64,000 nucleotides of DNA from Aquilaria yunnanensis (GCA_039654915.1 CM077600.1:78377992-78441991), one strand, 5' to 3'; shown: positions 9,538 to 19,400, counted from the stretch's first letter. A program made the numbers and translations. Notes: generated by a model not told the origin, from the sequence alone.

Positions 9538-10980
9538 CCTCGGGAGAAAACCCCAAGGGCAACCCATCATAGCTCGGGAAGTGGGGAGCCACGGGAAGAG
9601 TCCTCGATAGATAACTTGCCCCTCGGAGCACGGCTGGCGAAAAGAGCGAGGTCTGAACGACCCGAAGTCCCGTCCAGAAGAAGTTTGTCGCCAGAGGTAA
9701 GGTCCCCCTCACCTCGGTACCGAAGTCACTCCCCGAAGAGACGGCAACCGTCCTTTTACCCAAGAACCTCCAAGCACCAGGAAGAGGAGCCCAGTGCTAC
9801 GCTCCTCCTGGAGAAAGTCTTGGCAAGACTGGAAAGAGTGGAACAGCAGGTGGCACGCAAGCCTGTTTGGGCCAGGCTAACTGAAACCGTCTCTGGAGAT
9901 GAAACTCCTTTCGCCCGAATAGTGGTCGAGGCAGCCATGCCAAGTGACTTCAGGCTACCTCGGCTAGAGACCTATGAGGGTCGGACTGATCCCCAGGCCC
10001 ACCTAACAAAGTACAAACGCAGCATGGTGCTACACGGGGCTGATGATGCTACACTCTGCAAGTGCTTTGAAGTCACCCTCGCAGGACCAGCAACTTCCTG
10101 GTACAATTCCCTGCCTCCCGGAAACATCAGGGGGTTCCAGGAGCTGTTCACAGCATTCACCCAACAGTTCATTGGGAGCATGCCGACGGCCAAGATGCCT
10201 GTCCAGATGTTTGACATAGCACAAAGAAACGGGGAGACCATCCGTGACTATGTCGAGAGGTTCAACAGAGAGGCCCTCAGTGTTCCGGACTTTCGTCCCG
10301 AAATCCGCATCCTCGCCATGACGAGGGGCCCCCGGAGGGATTCGCACTTGTTTTATGAATTCTCCAAAGATCCCCCGGACACGCTGGGAGAATTCTACCG
10401 AAGGGCTGAACAACATATGACAGCCGAAGAGCTGAGAATGACTGGACCGAAGGCTGACCATATTCACGCTCGTGGCGAAGGGTCCAGCCAGCAAACCCGG
10501 TGCCCAACGGAACAGTTAGGCCGACCTCGGAGAATGCGAGTAGGGGGAAGGAAGCCCCAAAACTTTACACCTCTGAGCACCACGAGGGCTAACGTCCTCA
10601 TGGCGTTGGAAAAACTGGGGGCTCAAATCCAACGACGGAGGGGCATGACTGCTGACAACAGAAGGAACATGAAGAAGTTCTGTCAGTTCCACCGTGATCA
10701 CGGTCATGACACAGAAGACTGCTTTCAATTGAAAAAGTACATTGAATCACTGATAAAGCAAGGCCAGCTTCAGCGTTATTTGAGAATGCCTTCCCCGAAG
10801 GGGAAAAAAGAGGAAGAAGGAAAGCCCGATGACGAGGATTACGATTCAAACAGGCGAAGGAACCGAAGTCCGAGAAGGCGTCCTCCACCTTCGGCAGAAG
10901 TAATACAGACGATCACAACCGGACTTCCATCCTCAGAAAGAAAAAGAAGGGCCAGAGAGATAGCGGTGATGGAATTTTAG
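9427..10980 (+). CDS. gag: Tat Gag polyprotein
   Basis: Gag assembles the particle and binds RNA. The frame from 9616 to 10980 is open for 454 codons and is in frame with an ATG at 9427 (MGFLQDF, matched by MSFLRDF in the second copy), but a TGA at 9535-9537 intervenes. The second copy has an Arg codon at that place, so a CGA-to-TGA change is likely. The retrotransposon-gag domain covers about residues 110-280 of the 9616 frame (PRLETYEGRTDP, FNREALSVPDFRPE, YEFSKDPPDTLGEFYRRAEQHM). A CX2HX4HX4C knuckle (CQFHRDHGHDTEDC) begins at residue 356. An Arg-rich tail follows. The terminal TAG is in frame with protease. Confidence 0.85.
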
Positions 10981-11817
10981 AGCCCAACGAAAAAATTGGC
11001 CCGCGAGGATGGCTCCACCATCGTATTTCCCCATGACGATCCATTGCTGATAATGGCGAGGATAGGAAACTGGGACGTCAAGAGGGTATTGCTGGACGAT
11101 GGGTCAAACGCAGACGTCTTGTTCTCACATTTGCTGCCAAGCTTGGGCGTATCCAGGAGTGACCTTAAGGCTGTTACTTCACCCACGTTCGGCGTAGGAC
11201 CATCTGAGCTACCTGTCCTCGGGTACATCGACCTCCCCTTGATGATGAAAGGAACTTCAGAGAAAGGAACTGCTGAGTTGTTCGCCTCTACCATGGCAAG
11301 ATTCATAGTCATGGACGTTCCTTCGTCATACAACGCCATCCTCGGTAGACAGACACAGGGAAATTTGCACATTCGCCCTGATGTAAAGTACTTGACCGTC
11401 ACCTTCGCCACCAAAGAAGAAGACACAAAGATCTTCATTGATCAAGGCGAGGTGAGAAAGGTGTTCGTCAGAGCACGAAAGGCTCCAGCAAGCAACTTAG
11501 CACATGCTGTAGAAGCAAAAGAGCTTGAAAGGGGCGAGGCAGAAGATCCCACAAAAGCGGAAACAGAAGAAGTAGAGCTTGTCCCAGGCCATAATACCCG
11601 AATAGGGAAAAGCATGGCCGAAGGAGACAAGGAAAAACTTGTATCTTTTCTGCTCGCAAATAAAGATCTGTTTGCCTACTCGCCGAAGGACATGCCAGGG
11701 GTAAACCCTCGCGTAATCCAGCATAGCCTCAAAGCAAGTCCGGCAATAAAACCTGTCCGGCAAAAGAAACGGAGCATCTCAACTCACAAAAGTGACTTCG
11801 TCAAGACCGAAGTCTAG
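10981..11817 (+). CDS. Tat aspartic protease region
   Basis: In the same frame as gag and separated from it only by the TAG at 10978. The open part from 10996 holds a Tat-type active site, VLLDDGSNADVLF, where the catalytic Asp is residue 35 (codon at 11098). A flap-like region and YNAILGRQTQ (about residue 113-122), the conserved second half of the family, follow. After residue 180 comes an acidic linker and the approach to RT (LVPGHNTRIGK, NKDLFAYSPKDMPG, HSLKASPAIKPVRQKKR). A TAG at 11815-11817 breaks the frame before RT. The domain cuts the polyprotein. Confidence 0.85.
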   Translation, partial: SPTKKLAREDGSTIVFPHDDPLLIMARIGNWDVKRVLLDDGSNADVLFSHLLPSLGVSRSDLKAVTSPTFGVGPSELPVLGYIDLPLMMKGTSEKGTAELFASTMARFIVMDVPSSYNAILGRQTQGNLHIRPDVKYLTVTFATKEEDTKIFIDQGEVRKVFVRARKAPASNLAHAVEAKELERGEAEDPTKAETEEVELVPGHNTRIGKSMAEGDKEKLVSFLLANKDLFAYSPKDMPGVNPRVIQHSLKASPAIKPVRQKKRSISTHKSDFVKTEV

Positions 11818-12615
11818 CATCTGATAGACGCTAGCGTTATCCGGGAGGTAAACTACCCCGAATGGCTAAGCAACGTGGTAATTGCCACAAAAGAAGGAAG
11901 TAGTAAGCTCCGGATGTGCATCGACTTCAGAAACTTGAATGATGCTTGCCCGAAAGATTCATATCCCCTTCCCCCAATAGACCAACTGGTAGACTCAACT
12001 GCCGAGTACGGGCTCCTAAGTTTCCTGGACGCTTTCAGTGGGTATCATCAGATAAGGATGAACCCCGAAGATGAAGAGAAGACTGCCTTCATCACTGAGG
12101 GAGGAACATATTGCTATATCAGGATGCCCTTCGGACTCAAAAATGCAGGAGCCACCTACCAGAGGCTGATGAACAAAGTCTTCAAAGACCAAATGGGGAG
12201 GAACATGGAGGTGTATGTTGATGATATGATAGTCAAAAGCAAACTGCCTGGCTACCACGTTGCAGATTTAGAGGAAACCTTCCAAAAACTCAGAGCCTTC
12301 AGGATCCTCCTTAATCCTGAGAAATGCATCTTCGGGGTGACCTCGGGAAAGTTCCTTGGGTACATGGTATCTGAAAGAGGCATCGATGCTAACCCCAAGA
12401 AGATTAAGGCTCTGCTTAAATTCCGAACTCCTGCCACAGTCAAAGACGTGCAAAGACTCACCGGAAGAATAACCTCTCTGAGCAGGTTTATTTCCAGGTA
12501 CGGAGATAGGTGTCGACCCTTCTTCAAAGTCCTCACAAAGGCAGCAAAGATGGAAGGCGACCTCGGAAGGAATGGTCATCCTTGGGATGAAGATTGCCAA
12601 AAAGCCTGGGAATAA
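11818..12615 (+). CDS. pol: Tat reverse transcriptase
   Basis: It continues the protease frame directly after the TAG at 11815. Motifs in order: IREVNYPEWLSNVV before 11875, then LRMCIDFRNLNDACPKDSYPLP, LLSFLDAFSGYHQI with its catalytic Asp, MPFGLKNAGATYQRLM, the intact catalytic box YVDDMI (Asp codons at 12220 and 12223), and GKFLGYMVSERGI. All three catalytic aspartates are present. It ends with a TAA at 12613-12615 that falls in frame inside the RT-RNase H connection, so the break is a single stop and not a frameshift. Confidence 0.9.
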   Translation, partial: HLIDASVIREVNYPEWLSNVVIATKEGSSKLRMCIDFRNLNDACPKDSYPLPPIDQLVDSTAEYGLLSFLDAFSGYHQIRMNPEDEEKTAFITEGGTYCYIRMPFGLKNAGATYQRLMNKVFKDQMGRNMEVYVDDMIVKSKLPGYHVADLEETFQKLRAFRILLNPEKCIFGVTSGKFLGYMVSERGIDANPKKIKALLKFRTPATVKDVQRLTGRITSLSRFISRYGDRCRPFFKVLTKAAKMEGDLGRNGHPWDEDCQKAWE

Positions 12616-14754
12616 CTCAAAGTCTACTTGGCCAGCCTGCCGACGCTGCGGCAACCTCGGGAGGGAGAGCCCCTCGTATTATACCTCGCCGTCACAAAAA
12701 AAGCTGTGAGCTCGGTCCTCGTGAAAGAAGAATGGCCAAAGCAATGGCCGGTCTACTATGTCAGCAAGTCCCTGCATGGCGCCGAAGTCAGGTACCCTTT
12801 GCTTCAAAAAGCTATATATGCCTTAGTGCTTGCAGGGAGAAGGCTGCGGCCATACTTTCAGGCTCACCCCATTATCGTCCGAAGTACCCTGCCTCTACGG
12901 GATGTTATGAGGAAAGTTGATCACTCGGGAAGGCTTTCCAAGTGGTGTATAGAGCTTGGCAAACACGACATCACGTATGAACCCCGGAAAGCTATAAAAG
13001 CTCAAGCTTTGGCAGACTTCATCGCCGAAGTACCAAACACCGAGGAGGGACATTCGTTTTCAGGCGAAGACGAGCTAGAATGGACGTTATATGTTGACGG
13101 GGCCTCAGGATCCGAACACCAGGGAGCTGGAGTAATTATCAGAGGCCCCGAAGGCCTAGAAGTAATGAAGGCCATCAAGTTCAGTTTCAACGCCACCAAC
13201 AATATGGCCAAGTATGAGGCCCTCATAGCAGGATTACGCCTAGCCAGAAAAATTGGCGTGAGAAACTTGAAAGCCCATAGTGATTCCCAGCTGGTGGTCT
13301 GGCAAATCGCAGGGGACTATGGCACAAAAGACCCGACCTTGGCGAAATACCATGAGTTGGTAACAAAGCTTATTCGGGAGTTCGACGTCGTGAAAATCGA
13401 GAACGTACCCCGACGAGAAAATGCTGACGCAGACTGTTTGGCGAAGTCCAAAACTTGCACCGAAGTGCTAAGCCACCCCAGCATCGCGGTGTTAAGCATA
13501 GAGACCTCGGGAAAAGGATGGAAAGAACCAATCAAAACGTATCTCACAACCAACATACTCCCCGAAGACCCCAGTGAAGCCGCAAAAGTGCGAAGGCGCT
13601 CCGGACGTTTCTTCTTAATTGGAGAAGAACTATATCGGCAAGGATATGCAAATCCACTACAGAGGTGTGTTAGTGAAGAGGATTCTGAAATGATCCTCGA
13701 AGAAGTTCACGAAGGTGCCTGTGGTTCGCACATCGGAACCGACGCCCTCGCAGCAGTGATACTTCGCCAAGGATACTTCTGGCCTACCCTGAGAACGGAC
13801 GCCAAGCAGTTCGTCCAAAAATGTGGGAGTTGCCAGAGACATGCGAACATCCAAAGAACACCCTCAGAGTTCGTGACTTCGGCAGACTATCCTTGGCCCT
13901 TCGCAGTTTGGGGCATAGATCTCATTGGGCCACTTCCAACGGCGCCTGGAGGCGTAAAGTTCTGTGTAGTAGCGGTAGACTATTTCTCTAAGTGGGTCGA
14001 GGCAGAACCTCTGACAACTATCTCGGCAAAAGAAATGCAGAAGTTCGTATGGAAAAACATCGTATGCAGATTCGGCATACCGAGGGTACTCGTAGCGGAC
14101 AATGGATCCCAGTTCACAGACAAAGGATTCCAAGAGTTCATTAGCGACCTCGGGACAAAAATACACTTCGCCCCAGTAGCTCACCCCCAAAGTAATGGGC
14201 AGGTGGAAGTATCTAAGAGGACCATAAAAGATGGTCTGAAAAAGAGATTCGGAGAAGCAAAAGGGAAATGGCCAGGAGAACTCCAAAGCGTGTTATGGAG
14301 TTACCGAACATCACCCCGAAGAGCCACAGGGGAAACGCCCTTTTCACTCATCTTCGGCACAGAGGCCATCATCCCTGTCGAGGTAGTACAACCGTCAATA
14401 CGAGTCCAAGCGTTCGATGAAAAAGGAAATGACCTCGGCCTGAGAACCAAGCTCGACGTCGTCGGCGAACACAGAGAAGTAGCCGAGCTGAGAAGAAAAG
14501 CTTTCCAGCAAAGAGTGGCAGCAGCCATAAATCTACGCGCCAGGCCAAAAGGAATAAAGAAGGGAGATCTCGTTCTCCAAAAGGCTGAATTTGCACCCCG
14601 AAAGTCATCCCACGGGGTACTTCGCGCAAATTGGGAAGGACCGTACCTGGTACTTGCCGAAGTACGAAAAGGAGTTTATAAGCTCGGTGATGCCGAAGGC
14701 ATAGAATTAAAAAACACTTGGCACTCAGAGGCCTTGAAAACATTCTATGCCTAA
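12616..14754 (+). CDS. pol: Tat RNase H, archaeal-type RNase H and integrase
   Basis: Open for over 700 codons and in frame with RT. Counting from 12628, residues 15-140 are the gypsy RT-linked RNase H. A second RNase H of archaeal type starts at YVDGAS (Asp 157) and continues with KYEALIAGL, SDSQLV and NADADCLAK. Integrase follows: a zinc-binding part with H-H and CGSC (about 360-400), then the catalytic triad Asp 431 (WGIDLIGPL), Asp 491 (VADNGSQF) and Glu 527 (NGQVEV), exactly 35 residues between the last two. The C-terminal part (GDLVLQKAEF, NWEGPYLVL) ends with TAA at 14752. No chromodomain is seen, as expected for Tat. Confidence 0.92.
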   Translation, partial: LKVYLASLPTLRQPREGEPLVLYLAVTKKAVSSVLVKEEWPKQWPVYYVSKSLHGAEVRYPLLQKAIYALVLAGRRLRPYFQAHPIIVRSTLPLRDVMRKVDHSGRLSKWCIELGKHDITYEPRKAIKAQALADFIAEVPNTEEGHSFSGEDELEWTLYVDGASGSEHQGAGVIIRGPEGLEVMKAIKFSFNATNNMAKYEALIAGLRLARKIGVRNLKAHSDSQLVVWQIAGDYGTKDPTLAKYHELVTKLIREFDVVKIENVPRRENADADCLAKSKTCTEVLSHPSIAVLSIETSGKGWKEPIKTYLTTNILPEDPSEAAKVRRRSGRFFLIGEELYRQGYANPLQRCVSEEDSEMILEEVHEGACGSHIGTDALAAVILRQGYFWPTLRTDAKQFVQKCGSCQRHANIQRTPSEFVTSADYPWPFAVWGIDLIGPLPTAPGGVKFCVVAVDYFSKWVEAEPLTTISAKEMQKFVWKNIVCRFGIPRVLVADNGSQFTDKGFQEFISDLGTKIHFAPVAHPQSNGQVEVSKRTIKDGLKKRFGEAKGKWPGELQSVLWSYRTSPRRATGETPFSLIFGTEAIIPVEVVQPSIRVQAFDEKGNDLGLRTKLDVVGEHREVAELRRKAFQQRVAAAINLRARPKGIKKGDLVLQKAEFAPRKSSHGVLRANWEGPYLVLAEVRKGVYKLGDAEGIELKNTWHSEALKTFYA

Positions 14755-15211
14755 AACGTTTGGTGGGAAGGTTGTATTGCACAAGTTGGACAAATTTGTC
14801 TAAGTAAAAAGTTCTGAAGAAGTACAAAACAGGAGTCTCACGAAAGCAATCGCCGAGGAAAGCAAAAGTAAGTTTTCCGAAGTCTCTTGAGCGAATATGT
14901 TCGGGACAAAGGAAAGCAAGAGTATGGTTTTCCGAAGTCCCTCGAGCGAATATGTTCTGGACAAAGGAAAGCAAGAGTATGGTTTTCCGAAGTCCCTTGA
15001 GCGAATATGTTCGAGACAAAGGAAAGCAAAAGTATGGTTTTCCGAAGTCTCTCGAGCGAATTATGTTCGGGATAGTGGGAAACAAAGGAATCTGGCAAAA
15101 ATACTTAGCCAAATTTTTATCTATTGAGCCAAAGAGTGCTTACAGAGAAGAAAGTTGCTGAAAGACTACAAAAAAGAAGAAGAAAATGAAGACAAAAGGC
15201 CCTAGTACAAA
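14755..15211 (+). repeat. Pol-to-antisense spacer with 55-bp minisatellite
   Basis: Noncoding. From 14873 to about 15090 a 55-bp unit is repeated four times. Units start TTTTCCGAAGTC at 14873, 14928, 14983 and 15038 and contain a GAGCGAATATGTTC core, itself partly palindromic (GAATATGTTC). The region before 14873 holds a degenerate partial unit. The period is not a multiple of three and both strands change frame between units, so the long minus-strand frame through here is not a gene. Confidence 0.85.
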
Positions 15212-17600
15212 CTAAGGAACCTCGGCGTCTTGAGAACTGCCAGCCTCTGTGCTTTTATCAGCAGCCTTCGGCGCCGAGAAAGAAGGAGGCAGTTTCAAGT
15301 GCTTGATCTTGGACCAAGTCCACCGAGGCTCCTTCGGGATGTTCATGCCTTCCAGGAAGGAGAGGTCAAAATCTGGGAACTTCTGCAGAATTTGTTGCCG
15401 AGCAAGACAGAAGCCGTCTTGAAAGCCCAACTTCGTCATATCATCGGACTCCCGCTTCTTGACCGCCAAATCTGCATAGTCCTTCTCCAGATCCGCGTAA
15501 TCCTTCTCCAGATCCTTAAGCTTTCTCTTCAATGCCTTCATCTTCTTCTTCTCTTCTGAAGGCTTCTTCAGAGATGTGACCTCGGCTTCGAGCTGGGCCT
15601 TTTCCTCGAGCGTCTTCGCAAGGATTGCCTCACTTTCTGACTTATCCTTTTGAATCGCTTCTACGGTCGAAGTCAGCTCCGCCATCCGAGAGCCGAGGTC
15701 GGAAAGTTTCTGGGAGGTGCCTTTCTCAAGTTCCTCTTTCTCTTTTATGAACCCCTCCCGAAGTTCAGCAATTTCCTTCTCCGAAGACTGCTTCAGCTGA
15801 GCATTATCGGCAGCCAACGCCGAACACTGGGCCTTCGTATTGGTGTAAAGGTCCCAGAGTGATGCCCTCCGTTCTGTCTCTCGCGCCACCCGAACACGGA
15901 GCAACCCGGCATACCCCATCAGTTGCAAAAAAAGCAAACAAAGGGAAAATGATGCTAAGTAAAAAGCAAAGGCGAAATTGGCACTACGGAAACAGTGAAG
16001 CGTACCTGGGCGGCATGTTCAGTGAGTTTGGCGGCCAAAGAGATGTCGCCAGGGTAAGCCTCCGTAAGGGCCTTGTAAGAGGCCTCAGTAAAAACCCCTT
16101 TGCACATCTGCCTGGCCATCTCGGGACAGTCCTCGGAGTACATATTCATGTCCTCCGTGAACGTCCAGAAGGGCTCCTTCGGAACTTTCCCTGCTGGGAC
16201 TTTGGCATCCCGAAGGGCCCTCTTGCGGGCGTGTTCGGCAACCCAGTCAGGAGCGGTCACCTCCGCTGCGCAACAAAGCAGAAAAATTGGTTAAGGCCAG
16301 AAAGCTCTTAAGGATTTACAAGAGAAAAAAGGTTCTTCGACAAAGTACAAACCTGCCTCTTATTTGGCGCCGTTCCTCGGTAGAAGGGGTCTCCTCCCCA
16401 TCGCCCTCCAGAAGAGCATGCGAAGGCGTGGGGCTTTGAGGAAGGACGTCGGTAGAAGGGACGTCGGCAGAAGGAACCTCGGGCAAAGGGGCAGCAGGGT
16501 GTTCGGGCTCCTCGCCTACCTCCTCCGGAATTTGCGGAAGAGAGCAAGAAGCAGCTTTCTTTGCCCGTTTGGAAGGAGGCCCGCCCGAAGTCTGCTTCCG
16601 CCTCCGAGAGGTGGCCTTCTTTGTCTGTTCGCCCCTCTCGGCCTGCCCGGTAAAAAGAGCCTTGTAGAAGGCAGCCGCGTCGTCGCCCATCTCTGAAAAA
16701 AGGAAGAGAAGATCAGTGTAAGTCCAAGATGAAATTATGAAGGAAAAAATGAGAAAGTAACTTACTCTCGTAAAAAGACTCATAAGTCTCTTTCCCCCGA
16801 AGGAGTTTCACAAGCCAGGAGTCCTTCCCTGAAGAAGCCGGTTTCGGCATATTGAGGTCTGTCACATGCTCCTTTACCACCTTGAGTTCCCGAAGGACCT
16901 CTTCGGTCATGAGCCTCCAGTTGATCGGAAAGGGGTAAAGCGCACGAGGAGAGACCTCGGCAGCCCAGTCAGAGACGGCCCGGATGCGCCTGTCGAAGTC
17001 CTCAAAGATAGGTGCTACGTCGGCGTCTAGCAGTATCTTCGGGTCAACAACATCCATCTTGAGCCTCCCCTGAGCCCACTTGGTCGGGACGTGCGACCAA
17101 GCCTCCGACTTCTTCAGGAAAAAGAATTTTTGTTGCCACCCTCGCCAGCTGTCTTTGGTGGCGAAGGTGAACGTATACTTTTTGCTCCCGAATCCCCGAG
17201 GTAGCATAAAGTAGAAGCCACCCTTCGGGACCACGAAGAGCTTATAGTACTGAAGAAAAACTACAAAGTGAGGTTTTATTTTGAAAACGCCGCACATACA
17301 GAGGAAGGCATTGAAATAGCAGTACGATTTCGGTGGGAGTTGGTTAACGGCAATGCCATGGAAGTTGTAGAACGCGCTAACCATCTCCGGGGGGGATACC
17401 AAAGTCCGGCCTTCAGTTGGGCTCGAAAAATGGTGATTTCATCACTTCGGTTGGAGAAAGCAAATTGGTCAGGACGGGGCAACCTCGTCACAGAGTAAGA
17501 GGGTAAGAAAAACTTTTTCTTCCACTTCGCTAGTTTTGCCGGAGTAGTGCAACAGGGGTGAGAAAGAAGAGGTTGCCAACTCTCGGGAACAGGCATGATG
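15212..17600 (-). CDS. Antisense extra gene of the Tat element (putative gypsy-type transposon domain plus coiled coil)
   Basis: Four blocks on the minus strand look like exons joined by short introns: about 17600-16766, 16692-16353, 16265-16006 and 15922-15212, with introns of 73, 87 and 83 bases. Intron 1 is GTAAGT...TTTTTTCAG and joins in frame. Exon 1 resembles the plant 'putative gypsy type transposon' family (Pfam PF04195) from memory (LPRGFG, W-QQKFFFL). It needs a one-base shift at a C run (about 17390-17396). Exon 2 is basic and proline-rich, a possible nuclear signal. Exon 4 is a long Glu/Lys coiled coil including DLEKDYADLEKDYADL, a 21-base duplication. The intron 2 join is out of phase by one, and the intron 3 acceptor reads CAA, not CAG. 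The gene was probably real and is now decaying. Function unknown. Confidence 0.6.
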
Positions 17601-18424
17601 AAAACGAGTTCGGGAAAAACAAGGAAAACGAGTTCGGGAAAAACAAAGAAGAATCTTTGAAAAAAGCAGAAGGACTAAAACCCACCAAAGGTCTTGCCGG
17701 AATCTGGATTCCTGGAAGCCGTCGTGAAAAGTGGTCGGAAAAATGCCTGAAAAAGGAGAACCGCCGTGGAAAATCGGGAGAGAATTAGAAGGCAAAAGAA
17801 AGCAAAAGCAGAAGATGAAAGAGGGTTATGACAGGACTGATATATATAGGCCGAGAAGGCCAGGAGAACCGTCGTCATTAGTACCCCTCGTAAGGCGAAG
17901 CGTCGCCATAACTGCTATGAGCGCCTGAAAAGTCGCGCCAGCCGTACTCAGTGCATTCTTACCCAATAAAAGTGTGCCATGTGTCGGTCATCGTGCAGCA
18001 AACGTGCCACGTGTCGTCCATCACGTCGAGCACGCCCTCTGACACCGTTTGGTCTAGAGGCGCCGCCCTAGACTGACTCTGCTGGATACAGGACGCGACG
18101 CATGAGCAGACCTATAAAGGCAAAAAAGTAGGTTACCTCGAAGACACCAAAAGACAGCCTGTGACTTCGGGCAAAACGTCTATCTTCGGTACAAGGTTAT
18201 CCTATTTCCCCTCGCCACAAGGACACCAAGAGACAGCCTGTGACTTCGGGCAGAAGGTGTATCTTCGGCACAGGGACAGCCTATCTTCTCGCGCCTCGAG
18301 GACACAAAAATGCTGCCCATCGGTACAAGCAGAAGAAGGCGTCTTCGGCGCAGATATCACAACCACAGGACCCGAAAACCGATGAACCGAAGTTTCTCAC
18401 TTCGGCTTTTCGGAGGGGGGCCTG
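17601..18424 (+). repeat. Spacer before the Tat 3' LTR, with 79-bp repeat and polypurine tract
   Basis: No gene is seen except the antisense promoter region and leader (17601-17850). At 18143-18300 a 79-bp unit occurs twice (GACAGCCTGTGACTTCGGGC at 18153 and 18232), with a decayed third piece starting near 18297. The polypurine tract GGAGGGGGG lies at 18412-18420, four bases before the LTR, as needed for plus-strand priming. Confidence 0.75.
17841..17848 (-). promoter_or_regulatory. Candidate TATA box of the antisense gene
   Basis: On the minus strand the context is GGCCTATATATATCAG, about 245 bases upstream of the first ATG of the antisense gene (17596), leaving a leader of about 210 bases. 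Its position between the gene and the 3' LTR, facing away from the LTR, fits an independent internal promoter. Not tested. Confidence 0.5.
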
Positions 18425-19395
18425 TGATAGCCAATGGCTATTGCCTCCTCGGTAGTAACTCCCTGCCAGAATATTGGCCGAGGAGTCTGACGTCACCCAA
18501 GAGAGGATCTTTTCATTGACCTCGGAAGGTGCGAAGTCAAACACTATGAGCTCGAGACTTTGGTTAGCTCGTCAGGAATTCCGAGGACAACACCGTCTCC
18601 ATCGAGGGGCCAAACTGACCATCTTCGGGTAAGAGAGCCATCTCTCTGAAGCAAGGGAGAATCTCCCCGAAGGCAGAGGCCCCGAAGAGGTCTTCCCCGA
18701 ACAAGAAACACCTGAACAAGGGAATCCCCGAACTATGGGTGTGAGTCCCGAAGAAGGTGTTCACCAAGGGAACTCCCAGAACTGTGGGATAGATCCCGAA
18801 GGAGGTGTTTGCACGGAAGGACGGATAGAATCCGAAGAGGGTGCGCGCACCGAAGGGCGACCTCGCCCAGGGGACCTCGAGAGTATGGTATGAGCATTTA
18901 AGGAGCCTCTGACATGTCGCCCACAAGCCCTACACATCACATCTGAACGGCGAACTGACACGCCGCAGCCCCCCCCAGTCCTGACGCAACCTGTCCGGGT
19001 CCAGGGCTAAAGGAGGCTGCAAACGGCTGCCTGTCCCCTAGGTCCAAAAGTATAGATCAAATCCTACCGAACACGTGTCATGATCTGAACGGACCAGCTA
19101 CTCCTATAAATACTAGGAAATGGGACTGGGCAAAGGATGGGCATTTTCCTCCCTCTGAGAAAGCACAAAACAGGCAAGACACTTGATCCCTTAGTGTTCT
19201 TCCTCCACTTTCACTCAGAAAACTGACTTGGGCGTCGGAGGTCCTCCCCGGAAAAGCAAACCGGGGACTTCCTAACCTCTTCTTTGAGCTTTTCAGGCAC
19301 ACTCAGCTGGGAAACCAGAGCTCCAGGCGCTCGCCTCCTCAGGAAGTCTCTCCACCTGTCAACATGACAGCAAACGAAGATGCCTTGGGGCATCA
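18425..19395 (+). repeat. Tat element 3' LTR
   Basis: Almost identical to 8286-9257, starting TGATAGCC and ending GCATCA. Its terminal hairpin is a perfect palindrome here (ATAGCCAATGGCTAT at 18427-18441). The TATA box is at 19105-19112. The following AATAG (19396-19400) is the right target duplication. Confidence 0.95.
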
Positions 19396-19400
19396 AATAG

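Larger units (their letters stand above)
8286..19395 (+). mobile_element. Complete Tat-lineage Ty3/gypsy retrotransposon, 11,110 bp
   Basis: It is bounded by direct repeats AATAG (8281-8285 and 19396-19400), with LTRs at 8286-9257 and 18425-19395 that show about twenty differences by eye, so the insertion is relatively recent. Order: LTR, primer site, gag, protease, RT, RNase H, second (archaeal-type) RNase H, integrase, 55-bp tandem repeats, an antisense gene, polypurine tract, LTR. The second RNase H domain and the antisense extra gene after pol are known hallmarks of the Tat group (Retand/RIRE2-like). GC content is clearly higher than in its surroundings. Stops at 9535, 10978, 11815 and 12613 mean it could not move by its own proteins without readthrough. 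Confidence 0.95.

Noticed and set aside
10030..10494. Long minus-strand frames opposite Tat gag
   Set aside because: They lie opposite a clear Gag domain in GC-rich sequence that has few stops on either strand; no motif.
14369..15112. A 247-codon minus-strand frame across the Tat integrase end and the 55-bp repeats
   Set aside because: It is antisense to a well-supported integrase and to a minisatellite whose 55-base period changes the frame from unit to unit; no codon signal or motif.
15212..17600. Antisense gene as a captured host gene
   Set aside because: Its first block resembles a known transposon-associated plant family and similar antisense frames are known in Tat elements, so an element-borne gene is the simpler reading; host capture cannot be excluded.
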